Source of the DNA: Candidatus Ribeiella danica | Lineage (GTDB): Bacteria; Chloroflexota; Chloroflexia; Chloroflexales; Roseiflexaceae | Length of the DNA stretch: 64,000 nucleotides | Direction of reading: 5' to 3' | Assembly: GCA_016717335.1 (NCBI GenBank) | Contig: JADKFS010000016.1 | Coordinates: 186,001 to 250,000 of the forward strand | Shown here: positions 26,747-38,484 of the stretch, one piece after another | Layout of the letters: each line of letters begins with the position of its first letter | Numbering within the stretch: position 1 is the first letter of the stretch | Position numbers and translations under genes: made by a program | The notes under the pieces: model-generated | Told to the model about the DNA's origin: nothing | Seen by the model: only the letters and a program-made list of their open reading frames with translations | Databases searched by the model: none

Positions 26747-29700
26747 ATGCACGTCGCCTATCCCCGCCCCCGTCCATTCGCTGCCCCGCAGCGACGTCTG
26801 CCGATCGCGCTGCTCGCCCTGCTGGTGCTGGCTGCCGTGCTGACACCTTCCCCACGGACGGTGCTGGTCACAAGGCCGACCTCTGCCAGGTCCATCGCTG
26901 CACCCGACTTCGGCAACCTGCCCGTCCTGTTTGTCGCCAACCAGGGTCAGCTCGATCCCCAGGTGGCCTATACTGTGCAGGGCAGTGATAAGACGCTGTA
27001 TTTCACCCTCGACGGCGTAACGTTCGCGCTGGACGCCCCGGCTGCGCATTCCACAGCCAACGACCCGAGCGCGCCCCGAGCGCCGCTTCGATCGCCCCCG
27101 GTGCCCAACTCAACCAGCCTGCAGCGCTGGGTGGTCAAGCTCGATTTCGTTGGCGCGAACCCCCAGGTTCAACCGCGCGGCGAGGCGCCGGCCGAGACGA
27201 TCGTCTCCTACTTCAAGGGCCGGCCAGACGAGTGGCGCACCGGTATCCCCACCTACACCCGATTGGTCTACTCCCAGCTGTGGCCGGGGATCGACTTGGT
27301 GTATGAGGGCACGGTCGACCGGCTGAAATACGAGTTTGTCGTTCAGCCGGGCGCCGACCCACGCCAGATCCGGCTGGCCTACCGCGGCGCGACAGGCGTG
27401 GCGCTCAATGGCGCCGGGCAGCTGGCGGTGACGACCCCGCTGACCAGTTTTGCGGACGACCCGCCGCAGGCCTACCAGGCGGTAGACGGCGGGCAGGTGG
27501 CAGTCGGCATGGCCTATTCGCTGGATGCGCCGGAGGCGGATGGGCGAGTGTCCTACGGCTTCCAGGTAGGCGCCTATGACCACAGCCGGCCGCTGGTTCT
27601 CGACCCGGCCGTGCTTATCTACGCCGGGTTCATTGGCGGCTCAGGCGATGATAGTGGCGAAAGTATCGCAGTCGATCGTACCGACTGTATCTATGTCAGT
27701 GGCTATACCGGGTCCGGGGCATTTAGTTTTCCTGTGCAGACCGGACCAGATACGTCCTACAACGGTGGTTCAGAGGACGCCTTCGTGGCGAAGGTGCGCC
27801 CCGATGGCGGTGGCCTGGTCTACGCCGGCTACCTCGGCGGTGCAGGTGACGACGATGGCACCAGTATCGCCGTCGACAGCACCGGCAGCGCCTATGTTGC
27901 CGGGTGGACTACCTCTACTGAGACCAGTTTCCCCGTGCTCGGCGGGCCGGATCTGTCCTACAACGGTGGCGCCTGGGACGTGTTCGTGGCAAAAGTTCGC
28001 CCTGATGGCAGCGGGCTGGTCTATGCCGGCTACCTCGGCGGCACAGGTAACGATGATAGCCAGGGCATTGCTCTCGGCAGCGACGGCAGCGCCTATCTCA
28101 CGGGCCGGACCACCTCCACCGAGGCGAGCTTCCCCGTGCTGAACGGACCCGACTTAAGCTACAACGGCGGCAGGGACGCGTTCGTGGCGAAAGTGCGCCC
28201 CGATGGCAGCGGGCTGTCCTACGCGGGCTATCTCGGCGGCGCGGATGTAGACTGGGGGCGGGGTATCGCGGTCGATAATGCCAACAGCGCCTACATCGTC
28301 GGCTGGACGATGTCCACCGAGACCAGTTTCCCCGTGCTGGGCGGGCCGGATGTGACGTACAACGGCGGCGGTGACGCGTTCGTGGCGAAAGTGCGCGCCG
28401 ACGGGCGTGCCCTGCTCTACGCCGGCTACCTTGGCGGCGCTGGCGCCGACAATGGCAGCGGTATTGCGGTCGACGGCGCCGGCAGCGCATATCTCGTTGG
28501 CTCTACCGAATCCAATGAGGCCAGCTTCCCCGTGCTGGGCGGACCGGACCTGACGCACAACGGCGGGACCGGTGATGCCTTCGTGGCGAAGGTGCGTGTC
28601 AGCGGCAGCGGGCTGATCTACGCCGGCTACCTTGGCGGTACGGGCAGTGATTATGCCAGCGGTATTGCGGTCGACGGCGAGGGCAATGCGTATCTCACCG
28701 GTTCCACCGATTCTACTGAGGCGAGCTTTCCCGTGCTGGGCGGACCGGATCTGACGTACAACGGCGGGACCGGCGATGCCTTCGTGGCGAAGGTACGCGC
28801 CAGCGGCAGCGGGCTGACCTACGCCAGCTATCTCGGCGGAGCATCCGACGACATAGGCTTAGCCATCGCGGTCGGTAGTGACGGCAGTTCCTACGTCGCC
28901 GGCTGGACCTCGTCCCCTGAGCCCGGCTTCCCGTACGGAACGGGCCCGACCTGACCTACAACGGCGGCATCGGCGATGCCTTCGTGGCCAAGATTAGCAC
29001 GCAGGCCGTGCTCGTCAGCTCGCGCGACACCCTTCCCGCCGACGGCTCCGCGACGGCGACCCTAACCCTCTCCAACGCGCCGCCGGGCCTCCGCATCCGG
29101 CTGGTCCTCGCTCCTGGGAGTGTCGGCGCGCTCACTCCCGCCAGCGGCACGACCGACGCCACCAGGATGTTCAGCGCTGCAATGACCTCGTCGTCACCCG
29201 GCGTGGCGGTTGTCAGCGCCGTGGGCCTGGAGGCCGGGCAGACCTACGGCGGCTCAGCGCGCGTGACGTTTACGGGTGGGCCGGACGTATTGCCGCCCAA
29301 TGTCGGGCTGATCAACATCTCTGGCATTCAATCGCGCTATCCTCTGGAAGGGCGCTATCTCCAGGGCATCCCCACCAAGAACCCGGTCACAGCGCGGGTA
29401 GACTGGTCTGGCGAAACGCCAGGCTACGTCGAGTTTACCGTCAATGGTGCGCAGCACTATTACGAAGTCGCAGATATATCTGGCGCCACCCACACCTTCC
29501 AGATGGGTACCGATCTGCGTGAAGGAGACAATACGCTTGAGATCGTAGCCTTCTCCCAGGATAGACGGCAGCGCTCGCAGATACAAACGCGGCACATCTC
29601 CTTGATCCCGGCGCCCGCATGGCTGCTGAGCGTACTACAGAATGGCGCCTTGGGCCTAGTGAGCCTCGCCGGCTCGGAGGGCGCCGGCTACGAGTACACT

Positions 29701-32700
29701 GCCCATGTCAAATTTCCATCCGAGGGACTGAGCACCGGCGCCCCTGGCTTTGGCCCACCCGGATCGACCTCCAATATCGCCTTCTTCATCGGCGGTGGCT
29801 TCCGACTTCCGCTGAAGTGTGATAGTCCGGCGGCTCTAACCATTGAGGGCGGTGTACAGCCGAAGATCGAACTGCTGTCAATTGAGCTGACGGGCGAGCT
29901 GCGCGGCACCGGGACACTTGAAGCGCGCGCAGTCGACTGCGAGATTCCGACTGTCAATGGCAATTTCCGCGTCGATTTGAAGCTCGCTGGACAAAGAACT
30001 GGCCTGTCCTGGTATTCATTATCGACTTCATGGACCCCGGCGCCGGAACCGCGCTGGCCGTCGTGCCCCACTCGCTGTTGGATGGGCTGGGCGACCTGTA
30101 TCTCCAAGGCAACCTGAAGGGGTATCTCACTGCCGATGTGGCGTCCCTTGTTGATACGGCTACGGCGCTCGAGTGGCGCAATACCCACCTCGGCGGCGGG
30201 CCGGGTATCGAAACCAGGTACCGCTTCAATCTGCCCGGCTTCGAGATGAGGGTCTACTTAGGCGCATCCGGTAGTGCCGACTTCTGGCACCCAGCACCAC
30301 TGCACGAGCTATCCAATCTGACCTTTGACCATATCGCGCTCACGGGGGAGGCGGGGTATAAGACGCGGGTCACGTGGTTTGAACAGGAGAAGAAGGTCAA
30401 GGTCGAATGGCACTATCCGCCGGCTTCGACACCGGCACGTATCGACGCCACCAACGTACCGGCTGCCTGGCACTTGCCCGGCCACCCCCATCCAGCCGTT
30501 CCACGCCCGCGATGCTCCAATTCAATACACTAGATGCGCCCGCCCTCCTGGCTACCAATGTCTACACCTACACTGAGCCGGCACTGGCGGCGCATCCGGC
30601 TACCGATAACGCGCTGCTGCTGTGGGTGCACGACGACTCAGCCAAGCCGGTCGGCCAGGCGCAGGAGCTGCGCTTCAGCCGCTGGAACGGCACGTCCTGG
30701 AGCACGCCCACCGCAATCACGAACGACGCCTACCTCGACGGCGCACCGCAGGTGACCTGGGATGCCGCCGGCAACGCCGTCGCGGTCTGGCAGCGCCTCA
30801 ACACGGTACTGCCCGGCACGGCGACCTGGGATGCCACCATCGCGAAGCAGATCGAGATCGCTACCGCGACCTACAACGCGGCCAGCGGCGCCTGGTCGCC
30901 CGTCACGCTGCTCACCAACAACGCAGCGCTGGACATCGCGCCGCAGCTCGCCCGTAACCCCACCGGCCAGCTCTTGGCCGTCTGGCACCAGAATGCGGCC
31001 GGCCAGCTCGGTGGCGATGCCAACAACCCCGACCGGATCATGGCCGCCTTCACCAGCGGCGGCTGGGGCACGCCCGCAGTCGCGGTGGATGGAATCCCCG
31101 GCCTGGTCGACCTGGCCGCCGGCAACGGCAGCGGGAGGGCGACGATCGCCTACACGCGCTATCTGCCCGCCACCGGAACGACCACGCCAACGCTCCAGCT
31201 CTTCACGAGCACCTGGGATGGCACGGCCTGGTCGGCGCCGGCGCGACTTACGAATGATACCCTGGGCCACCGGGCCCCGCAGATTGTCTATAACGCCGCC
31301 AATCAGCCGCTGCTGATCTGGCTGGCCGGAAATGCGCTGCGCGTGCGCAACCTGGCAACGGGCAGCGGCTCCGCGTTGGTGCTACCTGCAAACATCGGCA
31401 GCATCGACCGGCTGCGGATCGTGCGGGACCCCACCGGGAACATCGCGGCCGTCTTCACCGCACAGGCCGCGCAGCGCGATCTGTACGTGGCGCTCTACGA
31501 TGCGGCCCACAATCTGTGGGGGCAGCCGCGCCGCCTGACCAGCAACGCTGCCAGCGAGGCCTACCCGACGCCGGCGCTTGATGCGAGCGGCCGGCTGCTG
31601 GCCGCCTACGCCTCCACCGCGATCGCCCACGAGACGCGCACCACTACGCTGCCCGATTCGAGCCAGGTTGTTACCTACACGCTGCCGGTCGAGGGGCAGA
31701 CCGACCTGTGGACGCTCGCGCATACCTTCCAGCGTAACCTGACGCTAACTGGCGACAGCCTGACGCTATCAAACGCTCACCCCGTGCCGGGTGACAGTGT
31801 GACGCTGAGCGCGACGATCAGCAACACCGGCGATCTGGCGCTGGATGGGGTCACGGTTGGCTTCTACGACGGCAACCCAGCCTCGGGCGGCCAGCCGCTT
31901 GGCACACGCAGCCTATCCGGCCCGCTGGCCGCGGGTATCACCGCAACGCTCGCGCTCGACTACCCAATACCCTCCACGGGCGGCCCGCATACATTCTACG
32001 CTGTCGTCGACCCTGCCAACGTCATCGCCGAGTCGGACGAAACCGATAATACTGCCAGTCGGGCGGCCTTTGGCCCGGATCTGGAGATCAGCGACACCGC
32101 CGTGGACTCCTGGGGCGGGCGGGACGTGGGATTGCGCGTAGCGGTGCGCAACGTGGGCACCAGCCCCAGCCCGGCGACGACGCTGCGCTTCCGGCGCGGC
32201 ACGTCGGCCGGCACGGTGGTGGCCAGCAACAGCGTGCCGGCGCTAGCCCGGGCGCCGCAGTTACAGTGATAACACCCTGGAGCACCTCTGGGCTGGCGCC
32301 AGGCAGCTACCCATTCGCTGCAGTGGTCAACCAAGGCGACTTTGCCGAGACGTTCACGGCAAATAACAGCGCGCCGCTGACGCTGGCGGTCGGACCAGAC
32401 CTAATGGTCAGCCCATACACAATCTGGCGCGCGCCCCAGCCCCGACCACATCGATCATCGCTGCGCGGGTCTGCAATATCGGCGCAGCGCCGGCGATGAA
32501 CGTGACCGTCAATGTCTACCGGAGCTGGAAGTTTGATCCACTAACCTTGCTGTTCACGCGCACGATCGCGGCGCTCCCGGCGGGCGGATCGGCAGAGATT
32601 AGTGGCGTTGCGCAAGGGACGCTAGGCTGCGGCGTGTTCGTTCAGGTTGACCCGCTCAGACAATCGCTGAGATCAGCCGGTCAATAACCTGGCCGCACTG

Positions 32701-32787
32701 AGTGGAGATGGCACGCCGTGCATGGCGTGGCAGACCTACTATGTCGCTGATGAAACGGTGAGGCGTGTGATAGGCACTGAAGCCTAA
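26747..32787 (+). CDS. Giant secreted SBBP-repeat/beta-propeller protein with CARDB-like domains; frameshifted
   Basis: Restored length is about 2000 residues. A signal peptide (LPIALLALLVLAAVLTP after RPFAAPQRR) is followed by a DUF7948-like domain (FVANQGQLDPQVAYTVQG ... PGIDLVYEG), then seven SBBP repeats of about 66 residues (27.6-29.0 kb; core YAGYLGGxGxDxxxxIAVD ... FPVLGGPDLxYNGG ... DAFVAKVR). Next come an Ig/invasin-like segment, a sialidase-like six-fold region (LRFSRWNGTSWSTPTAITND), and CARDB-type adhesion domains (ISNTGDLALDGVTVGFYDGN). The frame breaks near 28935, 30025, 30500, 32260, 32430 and 32670; the last frame ends VRRVIGTEA with TAA at 32785. GAGGAGG precedes ATG 26747. 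It is probably a surface or matrix protein. Confidence 0.75.
27614..29000 (+). repeat. Seven tandem about-200-bp coding repeats (SBBP)
   Basis: Repeats begin with the codons for YAG(Y/F)(L/I)GG at about 27619, 27820, 28021, 28219, 28420, 28619 and 28820. The DNA identity between neighbours 5 and 6 is highest, implying recent duplication. Confidence 0.85.
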
Positions 32788-33071
32788 TAACGCCGCGCGT
32801 CAGGACGATATGCACCCTCCCACGGCGCGGCGCCGGGGCTTCGCACTCCCCGCGCCGCGCGTTGGGTGACCGGGCCGGCGTAGTCACAAGTGGATGCCGG
32901 CGGCTGCGGCCCCGGCGTAGGAGTCATTGCGGGCTGTCGCCGATCATGCTCCTTGACGCGCGCAGCGCCGCCAGAAGCAACGCCGCCGGCTTAGCCGTGC
33001 GGTCGTTTACTCAGGTCTCAGCCTAAGCAAATCTCACCATCTCAACGCTCGACAAAGCATGATCACGTATG
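32788..33071. other. Intergenic, nothing recognised
   Basis: GC-rich spacer between the propeller protein and the toxin-antitoxin operator; no family-like frame was seen. Confidence 0.4.
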
Positions 33072-33090
33072 GTATGATATTTCATCATAC
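33072..33090. promoter_or_regulatory. Palindromic operator before the antitoxin gene
   Basis: GTATGAT (33072-33078) and ATCATAC (33084-33090) form an inverted repeat with a 5-base spacer in AT-rich DNA, directly before AAGGAG (33097-33102). This is the expected place for autoregulation by the antitoxin. Confidence 0.5.
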
Positions 33091-33111
33091 TTTGATAAGG
33101 AGCTGGAGCAT

Positions 33112-33351
33112 ACCCAACAACCAAAGTGGCTGTGACCATTGATAGCGCTGCTCGCTCAAGTCGACCAGCTTGTCGCTCAGCACGTCTTTCCTAACCGCAG
33201 TAAAGCCATCCAGGCAGCATTGCAGGATAAACTCGCTCGCCTGCAGCGTAGTCGCCTCGCCCGCGAAAGCGCAAAACTCGATCCTCAACTGGAACAGGTG
33301 TTTGCCGAAGAAGGTATGCAGCAGGAGTTGTCGACGTGGCCCGAATACTAA
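33112..33351 (+). pseudogene. Type II antitoxin (RHH/MazE-like), damaged 5' end
   Basis: LLAQVDQLVAQHVFPNRSKA then IQAALQDKLARLQRSRLARE and SAKLDPQLEQVFAEEGMQQE is a ribbon-helix-helix antitoxin whose C-terminal tail would bind the toxin. The expected start MPTTKVAVTID is broken: the start codon position reads ATA after AAGGAGCTGGAGC, one extra base lies before the ACAACCAAA codons, and bases are missing after the ATTGAT codons. A TTG at 33139 could start a shorter product without the DNA-binding strand. The stop overlaps the toxin start. Confidence 0.6.
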
Positions 33352-33680
33352 AGAGGCGAAATTTGGTGGGCGGATCTCCAATCCGGTTCGTGGCCATGGA
33401 ACAAGCCGGCATACGCCCAGTTCTCGCGATCAGTCATAGTATCTTCAATCACCGCTCGGGCACGGTAATCGCACTTGCTATTACCAGTCAAGCGCCAACA
33501 GCTGGCTTTCCGCTCACGCTGGAACTCATCACTGCGACTCTGCCAAAACGTTCTTGGGTCAAAATCAGTCAAATCCATACACTCTCTGTCGAACGTCTCG
33601 CGAGCCGATTGGGTGCAATCACACCTGAGGAATTAGATGAAGTGATTGAAGGATTGAACGAGATTGTTTGCAAGCTAAGC
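33336..33680 (+). pseudogene. MazF/PemK-type toxin, frameshifted
   Basis: The GTG start at 33336 overlaps the antitoxin stop. The restored sequence is ARILKRGEIWWADLQSGSWP then RPVLAISHSIFNHRSGTVIA, LAITSQAPTAGFPLTLEL, SWVKISQIHTLSVERLASRL: the GEIWW(A/V)DL, RP(V/A)L(V/A)IS and R-L-L core of MazF endoribonucleases. Two compensating shifts near 33355 and 33415 break the N-terminal strand, so the toxin is probably inactive. The open frame runs on to 33908 without similarity. Confidence 0.65.
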
Positions 33681-33955
33681 ATTGCCATCTCGGTCTGCGG
33701 CCGAACACGTACATACACCCGACCGCCTTCCGGCGCTGAGATCAGTGCGATTTTAGCGCCAATTTGTGCAGCGCGTCTCAGCAAGCGTTGCCACTCCTCT
33801 GCGGCGCGGGCGCACCGCCACAGGCTGAACAACGCGATGCTCATAACGACGATCAGGAGAATTCGGTCGACAGATGGGCATAGTAAGACGCCTCGTGTGA
33901 GCAGTTGACCATACGTAACAAAATACGCCATGTCTCGTTTCTCTGTTTGGTACTC

Positions 33956-34069
33956 TAGCAATCCTAAATGCGGTGAAGCTCGTCAGCTATAGCGATCCTA
34001 CCAGAACCAGAACCAAGAACCGACCGGTGCAGGCGGTCTATGCCTGTTACAAATGAGTTAGGATTGCTA
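33956..34069. repeat. MITE-like element with 12-bp terminal inverted repeats
   Basis: TAGCAATCCTAA (33956-33967) and TTAGGATTGCTA (34058-34069) are perfect inverted repeats enclosing 90 non-coding bases. The 114-bp length suggests a miniature element or a large cruciform; no transposase is linked. Confidence 0.5.
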
Positions 34070-34099
34070 TATTTCCTGGCGAAATAGACGATCGTCATG

Positions 34100-34334
34100 C
34101 TCCAGCCATCACGTCGGCATCCGTCCAATCACCTTTCACCGCCTCGACCGTAAACCCGGCTTTCTCCAACAATGGCTGCAATTCATACCGAAAGCAATAG
34201 TTCGATACAAGGCGTACGGGTATCGTCGGCCGTGAGTTGTCCAGCCGTAAACAGGAGCATCCGCATCTCGCTGATGATGCGTTGCTCAGGATGGTCGACC
34301 AACCAAGCCGATAAAGGGTTTGTATTCGTCATGA
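34100..34334 (-). pseudogene. SAM-dependent methyltransferase remnant
   Basis: On the minus strand one frame reads MTNTNPLSAWLVDHPEQRII ... LLFTAGQLTADDTRT; after a shift another reads VRLVSNYCFRYELQPLLEKA then GFTVEAVKGDWTDADVM, ending AGA-stop. The (F/Y)RYEL--LLE-AGF-VEA--GDW pattern is the C-terminal end of class I methyltransferases. The catalytic Rossmann domain is missing, so only scraps remain. Confidence 0.5.
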
Positions 34335-34567
34335 TCCTCCGTTGGTTTGCCAATGGCTTGGGGCCGGGGATCAGGCAAGTGCGTGCGCGCGGCCTTCTGC
34401 CACAACAGCCAGAGCGTAGCATCGCAGTACGCAGCACTACCGGATCATCACGTAGGTCGTGCCTGGGACAAGACCGTGTGTGCCGACCGTCGTCCACTCG
34501 CCGATCAAGACGCTGAAGGGGTTTGATCGCGGGGTTAGGTCGTGGCGCTTCGTGCTTTGATAATGTG

Positions 34568-34573
34568 TATAAT
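34568..34573 (+). promoter_or_regulatory. Consensus -10 (TATAAT), leaderless arrangement
   Basis: TATAAT ends 6 bases before ATG 34580, matching the intact paralogue at 14529-14541. The predicted start point coincides with the start codon. Confidence 0.5.
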
Positions 34574-34579
34574 TTGCCT

Positions 34580-37289
34580 ATGCCTACGCCCATTTTGACC
34601 ACGAAACTGTATATCCCGCCACCGCGACCGGACGTGGTTCTGCGCTCGCGCCTGATCAGCGCGGCTGAATGCGGGGCTGCACCGCAAGCTGACCCTCATC
34701 TCAGCCCCGCTGTCTTGGCAAAACCACGCTGGTCAGCGCGTGGTTAGCTCTCTGTGGGCGACCGGTCGCATGGCTGTCGCTGGACGAAGCGGATAATGAC
34801 CCGACGCGCTTTCTGACCTATCTCGCTGCTGCCTTACGAACGATTGTGCCTACGATTGGGGCGGGGCCGATGGGACTGCTCCAGTCCCCGCAGCCACCGC
34901 CGATCGATGCCCTGCTGCCGATGCTGCTCAACCAGATCGCCACGCTGTCGCGGCCTGCGATCCTGGTGCTTGACGATTACCACCTGCTGGACGCCGGGCC
35001 GGTTCGACCCAGGCGCTTGCCTTTCTGGTCGAGCGATTGCCACCACAACTGCACCTGGTTATTGCCACCCGCGTGGACCCCCCGTTGCCCCCTGGCCCGA
35101 TTACGCGCACGCGGCCACGTGACTGAGCTGCGCCGCCGACTTTGCGGTTTACACCTCGGCCAAGTAACTGCATTTTTCACTGGGGTGATGGATCTCGGCC
35201 TCTCGGGAAGTGGACATCGTCGCCCTCGAAGTCCGCACCGAAGGTTGGATTACCGGCCTGCATCCGCAGCTTCTTACTCCAGACCTCGATTCTTGAGCGG
35301 TTGACTGGCGCGCTCTGCGATGCCGTCACCGGTCAGGAGGGTGGCAGCGCACGGTTGGAAGCACTCCAGCGCGGCAACTTCTTTGTCGTGCCGCTGGATG
35401 GCACGCGCCAGTGGTATCCATATCACCATCTGTTTGCCGAAGTTCTTCAAGGCGCAGCTGCGGGCGGAACAGCCCGATCTGGTCCCAGGCTGCATCAGCG
35501 CGCCAGCCCCTGGCACGAGCAGCATGAAACCGGCGACCGATGCGATCGGCCACGCGCTGGCGGGCTTGGATTTCGGGCGCGCGGCCGAGCTGGTCGAGCA
35601 GGCCGTGCCAGCCATGCGCAACAATCGGCAGGGAGGTCGCAGTGCTGGGCTGGCTGAAAGCGCTCCCCGACGAGGTACTGCGCGTCCGGCCCGTGCTCTG
35701 CGTTGCGTATGCCTGGGCGTCACTAGCAGTCGGCCAGCTCGAGGGCGTCGACGAGCGCCTGCGCTCCGCCGAACGCTGGCTGGAAATGACCTTTGCTCTG
35801 GAAACACCGCCGCAGGCTCTGTTGACCGAGGCATATCCGGAGCCTGGCCAAAGGGCGGTTGCTGCGGACGAGGCGGCACTTCGCCACCTACCGGGTTTGA
35901 TCGCCGTGTACCGCGCCGGCCATGCCCTAGCCCTGGGCCACCTGGCCAACGCCGTGACGTATGCGCGGCGGGCGCTCGATCTTGTCGCTGAAGAAGACCA
36001 TCTCCACCGAGCAGCGCGCTGGCGCTGCTTGTCTCGCACCAAGGGAACGGAGATCTGGCTGCGGCCTATCCGGCCGTATGACGACGGTATGGCTCCGGAG
36101 GGGGCCGGGCATCTCGCCGACGTCTCGGGTGCGCCATCGCCTGGCAGATTATCCGGGTCGCGCAGGGGTCGCCTCCACGAAGCCCTGCGTGCCTATGAAC
36201 GGGGATTGCAGCTTGCGACAGCAGGGCGAACCGGTGCTGCGGGGAGCGGCAGATATGTATCACGGAATAAGAGGCTCCCGCGTGTGAGCACAACCGCCCT
36301 GCCGCCGCCGAGCACCTCCTCCGCAGCCAGAGCTAGGAGAGCACATGGGGCTGCCGCAGCACCTATCGCTGGCGCGTGGCCATGGCGCGCATCAAGCAGC
36401 GCAGGCGATCTGGATCCCGCGCTCAAATTGCTCCAGGAGGCCGAGCAGCGGTATGGTGGCGACTTCTTCCAAACGTGCGGCCGGTCGCGGCGCTCGTGAT
36501 ACGACTGCGGGTCGTCCAAGGTCAGTTGGCTCAGGCGCTCGGCTGGGCGCGCGAGCGAGGCTGTCGGCCCGGGACGAGCTCCTACTTGCGCGAGTTCGAG
36601 CACATCACCCTGGCCAGGATCCTGATTGCCCGCGCGAAGATCGACGCTTCCAGCCACTCCCTGCGTGAGGCGATCGGCCTGCTGGCTCGCCTGCTCGAAG
36701 CTGCCGAGGCAGGCGAGCGGATCGGAAGGGTCATCGAAATCCTGGTGCTCCAGGCGCTGGCATGCCAGGTGCGGGGTGATCTGCCGCCGCTCTGTGCCGC
36801 CGGCGCGCTCCCACGGCTGGCTGAAAGGAGGGCTATATCCAGCCGTTTGTGGACGAAGGCCCGCCCATGATGCGCTTCGCAACCCGCCGCTCCATTTGTC
36901 AGCCGGCCTATACGGCCACTGCTGGCTGCCTTCTGAGCCAGCCTGACACGTGAGGCTTGCAGATGCCGGGCAAGCCTCAATCCTCACGCCTCGCGCCCCC
37001 GCTGGTGGAGCCACTGAGCCAACGCGAGCTTGCCGTGCTCCGCTTGTTCAACGCCGATCTTTCTGGGCCGGAGATCGCGCAGGAACTGGTGATCGCCTTG
37101 AGCACGGTTCGCACCCATACCAAGAGCATCTACAGTAAGCTCAACGTCAATAATCGCCGGGCGGCCGTCAAGCGTGCGGCCGAGCTCGGTTTGATCTGGC
37201 CCGCACCGGCCGGGCCTCGGCGCACCTCCTATAGCCCTGCAGGGTATGCCAGAAACGATCGGCATATGCTGGCAGGGCTTTTGTCTTAG
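34580..37289 (+). pseudogene. Decayed MalT-like LuxR regulator (second copy)
   Basis: MPTPILTTKLYIPPPRPDVV at the start, remnants of Walker A (AVLAKP for APAGFGKTT), VAWLSLDEADNDPTRFLTYL, AILVLDDYHLLD and a C-terminal LuxR HTH (LSQRELAVLRLFNADLSGPE then LSTVRTHTKSIYSKLNVNNR) show the same architecture as the intact gene at 14541. At least ten shifts and an internal loss after the ATPase domain destroy it. The last 20 codons run into the hairpin at 37233-37279, so the original stop is lost. Upstream and downstream partners are decayed as well. Confidence 0.8.
37233..37282 (+). terminator. Intrinsic terminator after the LuxR pseudogene
   Basis: AGCCCTGC (37233-37240) pairs with GCAGGGCT (37272-37279), with an inner TATGCC/GGCATA stem, followed by TTTTGTCTT. 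Confidence 0.65.
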
Positions 37290-37479
37290 CCTGCTCCCCC
37301 GGCTCTCCAGATATATCCCCAGATCAATCCCCACATATGGGGAAGACATCTCCCCACATCTCTCTGTATCGTGTTGTCGAAGGAACGAACACGGAAACGG
37401 CAGGTGCGGCGCATCCGTCCGAAGGCACGGCACGAGGCGCGGCATGAGTGAACGACACCCATCGGCGGGCTATGACGAC

Positions 37480-37753
37480 TAGGCGGGTACATACGAGATC
37501 GCCTCAAGGGGCACCTGGATGACAAGTGGGCTGACTGGTTTGACGGCTTGAGCATCACCCGAGAAGACAATGGCGAGACTCTCCTCCGTGGCCCGGTGGT
37601 CGATCAAGCGGCACTCCTTGGCGTGCTCAAGCAAGTACGTGATCTGGCCTGCCATTGCTCTCGGTTGTTCGGGTGGAACCCAAACAGGCGAACGGGCCAG
37701 ATGGCAACACAGACACGGAGCATAATCGTTCGAACAAGGAGGCAAACACATGA
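37480..37753 (+). pseudogene. Second copy of the small cassette protein, frameshifted
   Basis: YIRDRLKGHLDDKWADWFDG then LSITREDNGETLLRGPVVDQ and AALLGVLKQVRDL align with the protein at 19496. A shift near 37645 moves the end (LPLLSVVRVEPKQANG) to another frame, which stops in TGA overlapping the next ATG (ATGA, 37750). The start codon is not evident. Confidence 0.65.
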
Positions 37754-38430
37754 ACACCAAGAACCTCATCCGTTGGGCTGGTCTATCAGCGATGGTGGCA
37801 GGGATCTGTTTCGTGGTGGTCGGGTTGTTCCACCCACCGAATATTCTTTCGTCAGTCTCCACCACCCAGTGGGTGCTCGTCCACGCCCTGGCCATCGCAA
37901 TGTCCGTGTTCGGCCTGTTTGGTATCACCGGGCTGTATGCCCGGCAAGCGCACGCGGCCGGGTGGCTGGGTCTGGCCGGCTACCTCCTGTTTAGCCTCTG
38001 GCTGGTGCTCATCCTGGCCTTTACCTTCTTCGAAGTGTTTATCTTGCCGCTGTTAGCGGCCGAGGCGCCGACATTTGCGGCGGGCTTCCTAGGGGATCTT
38101 CACCGGCTCTACCGACAAGAACTTTGGCGTGCTTGCAGCGCTCTGGGGGCTTTCCGACGCCCTGTTTGCGCTCAGCGGTCTGGTGTTCGGCATCGCGACG
38201 TTCCGCGCCCGCGTCCTGCCGCGCTGGGCGGCCGGCGCGCTGACCATCGCGATCACGCTGGCCCCGTGTCTGCGCTGCTGCCAGGCGAGCTGCGGCCGCT
38301 GGTGGCGGTGCCGATCGGGTTCGCCTTCGCCTGGCTGGGCTATGCGCTCTGGTCCGAACGGCGCGAGCATACGCAGAGCCCGTCGCTCGGCCGAGCAAGC
38401 CCGCAGCTTGGCCAGAGTGGAGCCGAGTAA
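37750..38430 (+). CDS. Multi-pass membrane protein of the LuxR cassette, two frameshifts
   Basis: About 226 residues with six or seven hydrophobic segments: MNTKNLIRWAGLSAMVAGIC, then VLVHALAIAMSVFGLFGITG and LGLAGYLLFSLWLVLILAFT. A shift near 38095 restores LAALWGLSDALFALSGLVFG, and one near 38265 restores LRPLVAVPIGFAFAWLGYAL. It is similar in layout to DUF4386-type proteins but not confidently the same family. ATGA overlap with the small protein shows translational coupling. AAGGAGG lies just upstream, at 37737. Confidence 0.6.
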   Translation: MNTKNLIRWAGLSAMVAGICFVVVGLFHPPNILSSVSTTQWVLVHALAIAMSVFGLFGITGLYARQAHAAGWLGLAGYLLFSLWLVLILAFTFFEVFILPLLAAEAPTFAAGFLGDLHRLYRQELWRACSALGAFRRPVCAQRSGVRHRDVPRPRPAALGGRRADHRDHAGPVSALLPGELRPLVAVPIGFAFAWLGYALWSERREHTQSPSLGRASPQLGQSGAE

Positions 38431-38484
38431 GATTACCGGAACCTGCAGGGGACAAGCGGCGGTCAGGCCCCCCTTGCACCACCG

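Noticed and set aside
33569..33927. Minus-strand frame with one hydrophobic segment (ILLIVVMSIALFSLW) opposite the toxin tail
   Set aside because: No ribosome-binding site or family match, and it overlaps the conserved toxin codons; possible but unsupported.
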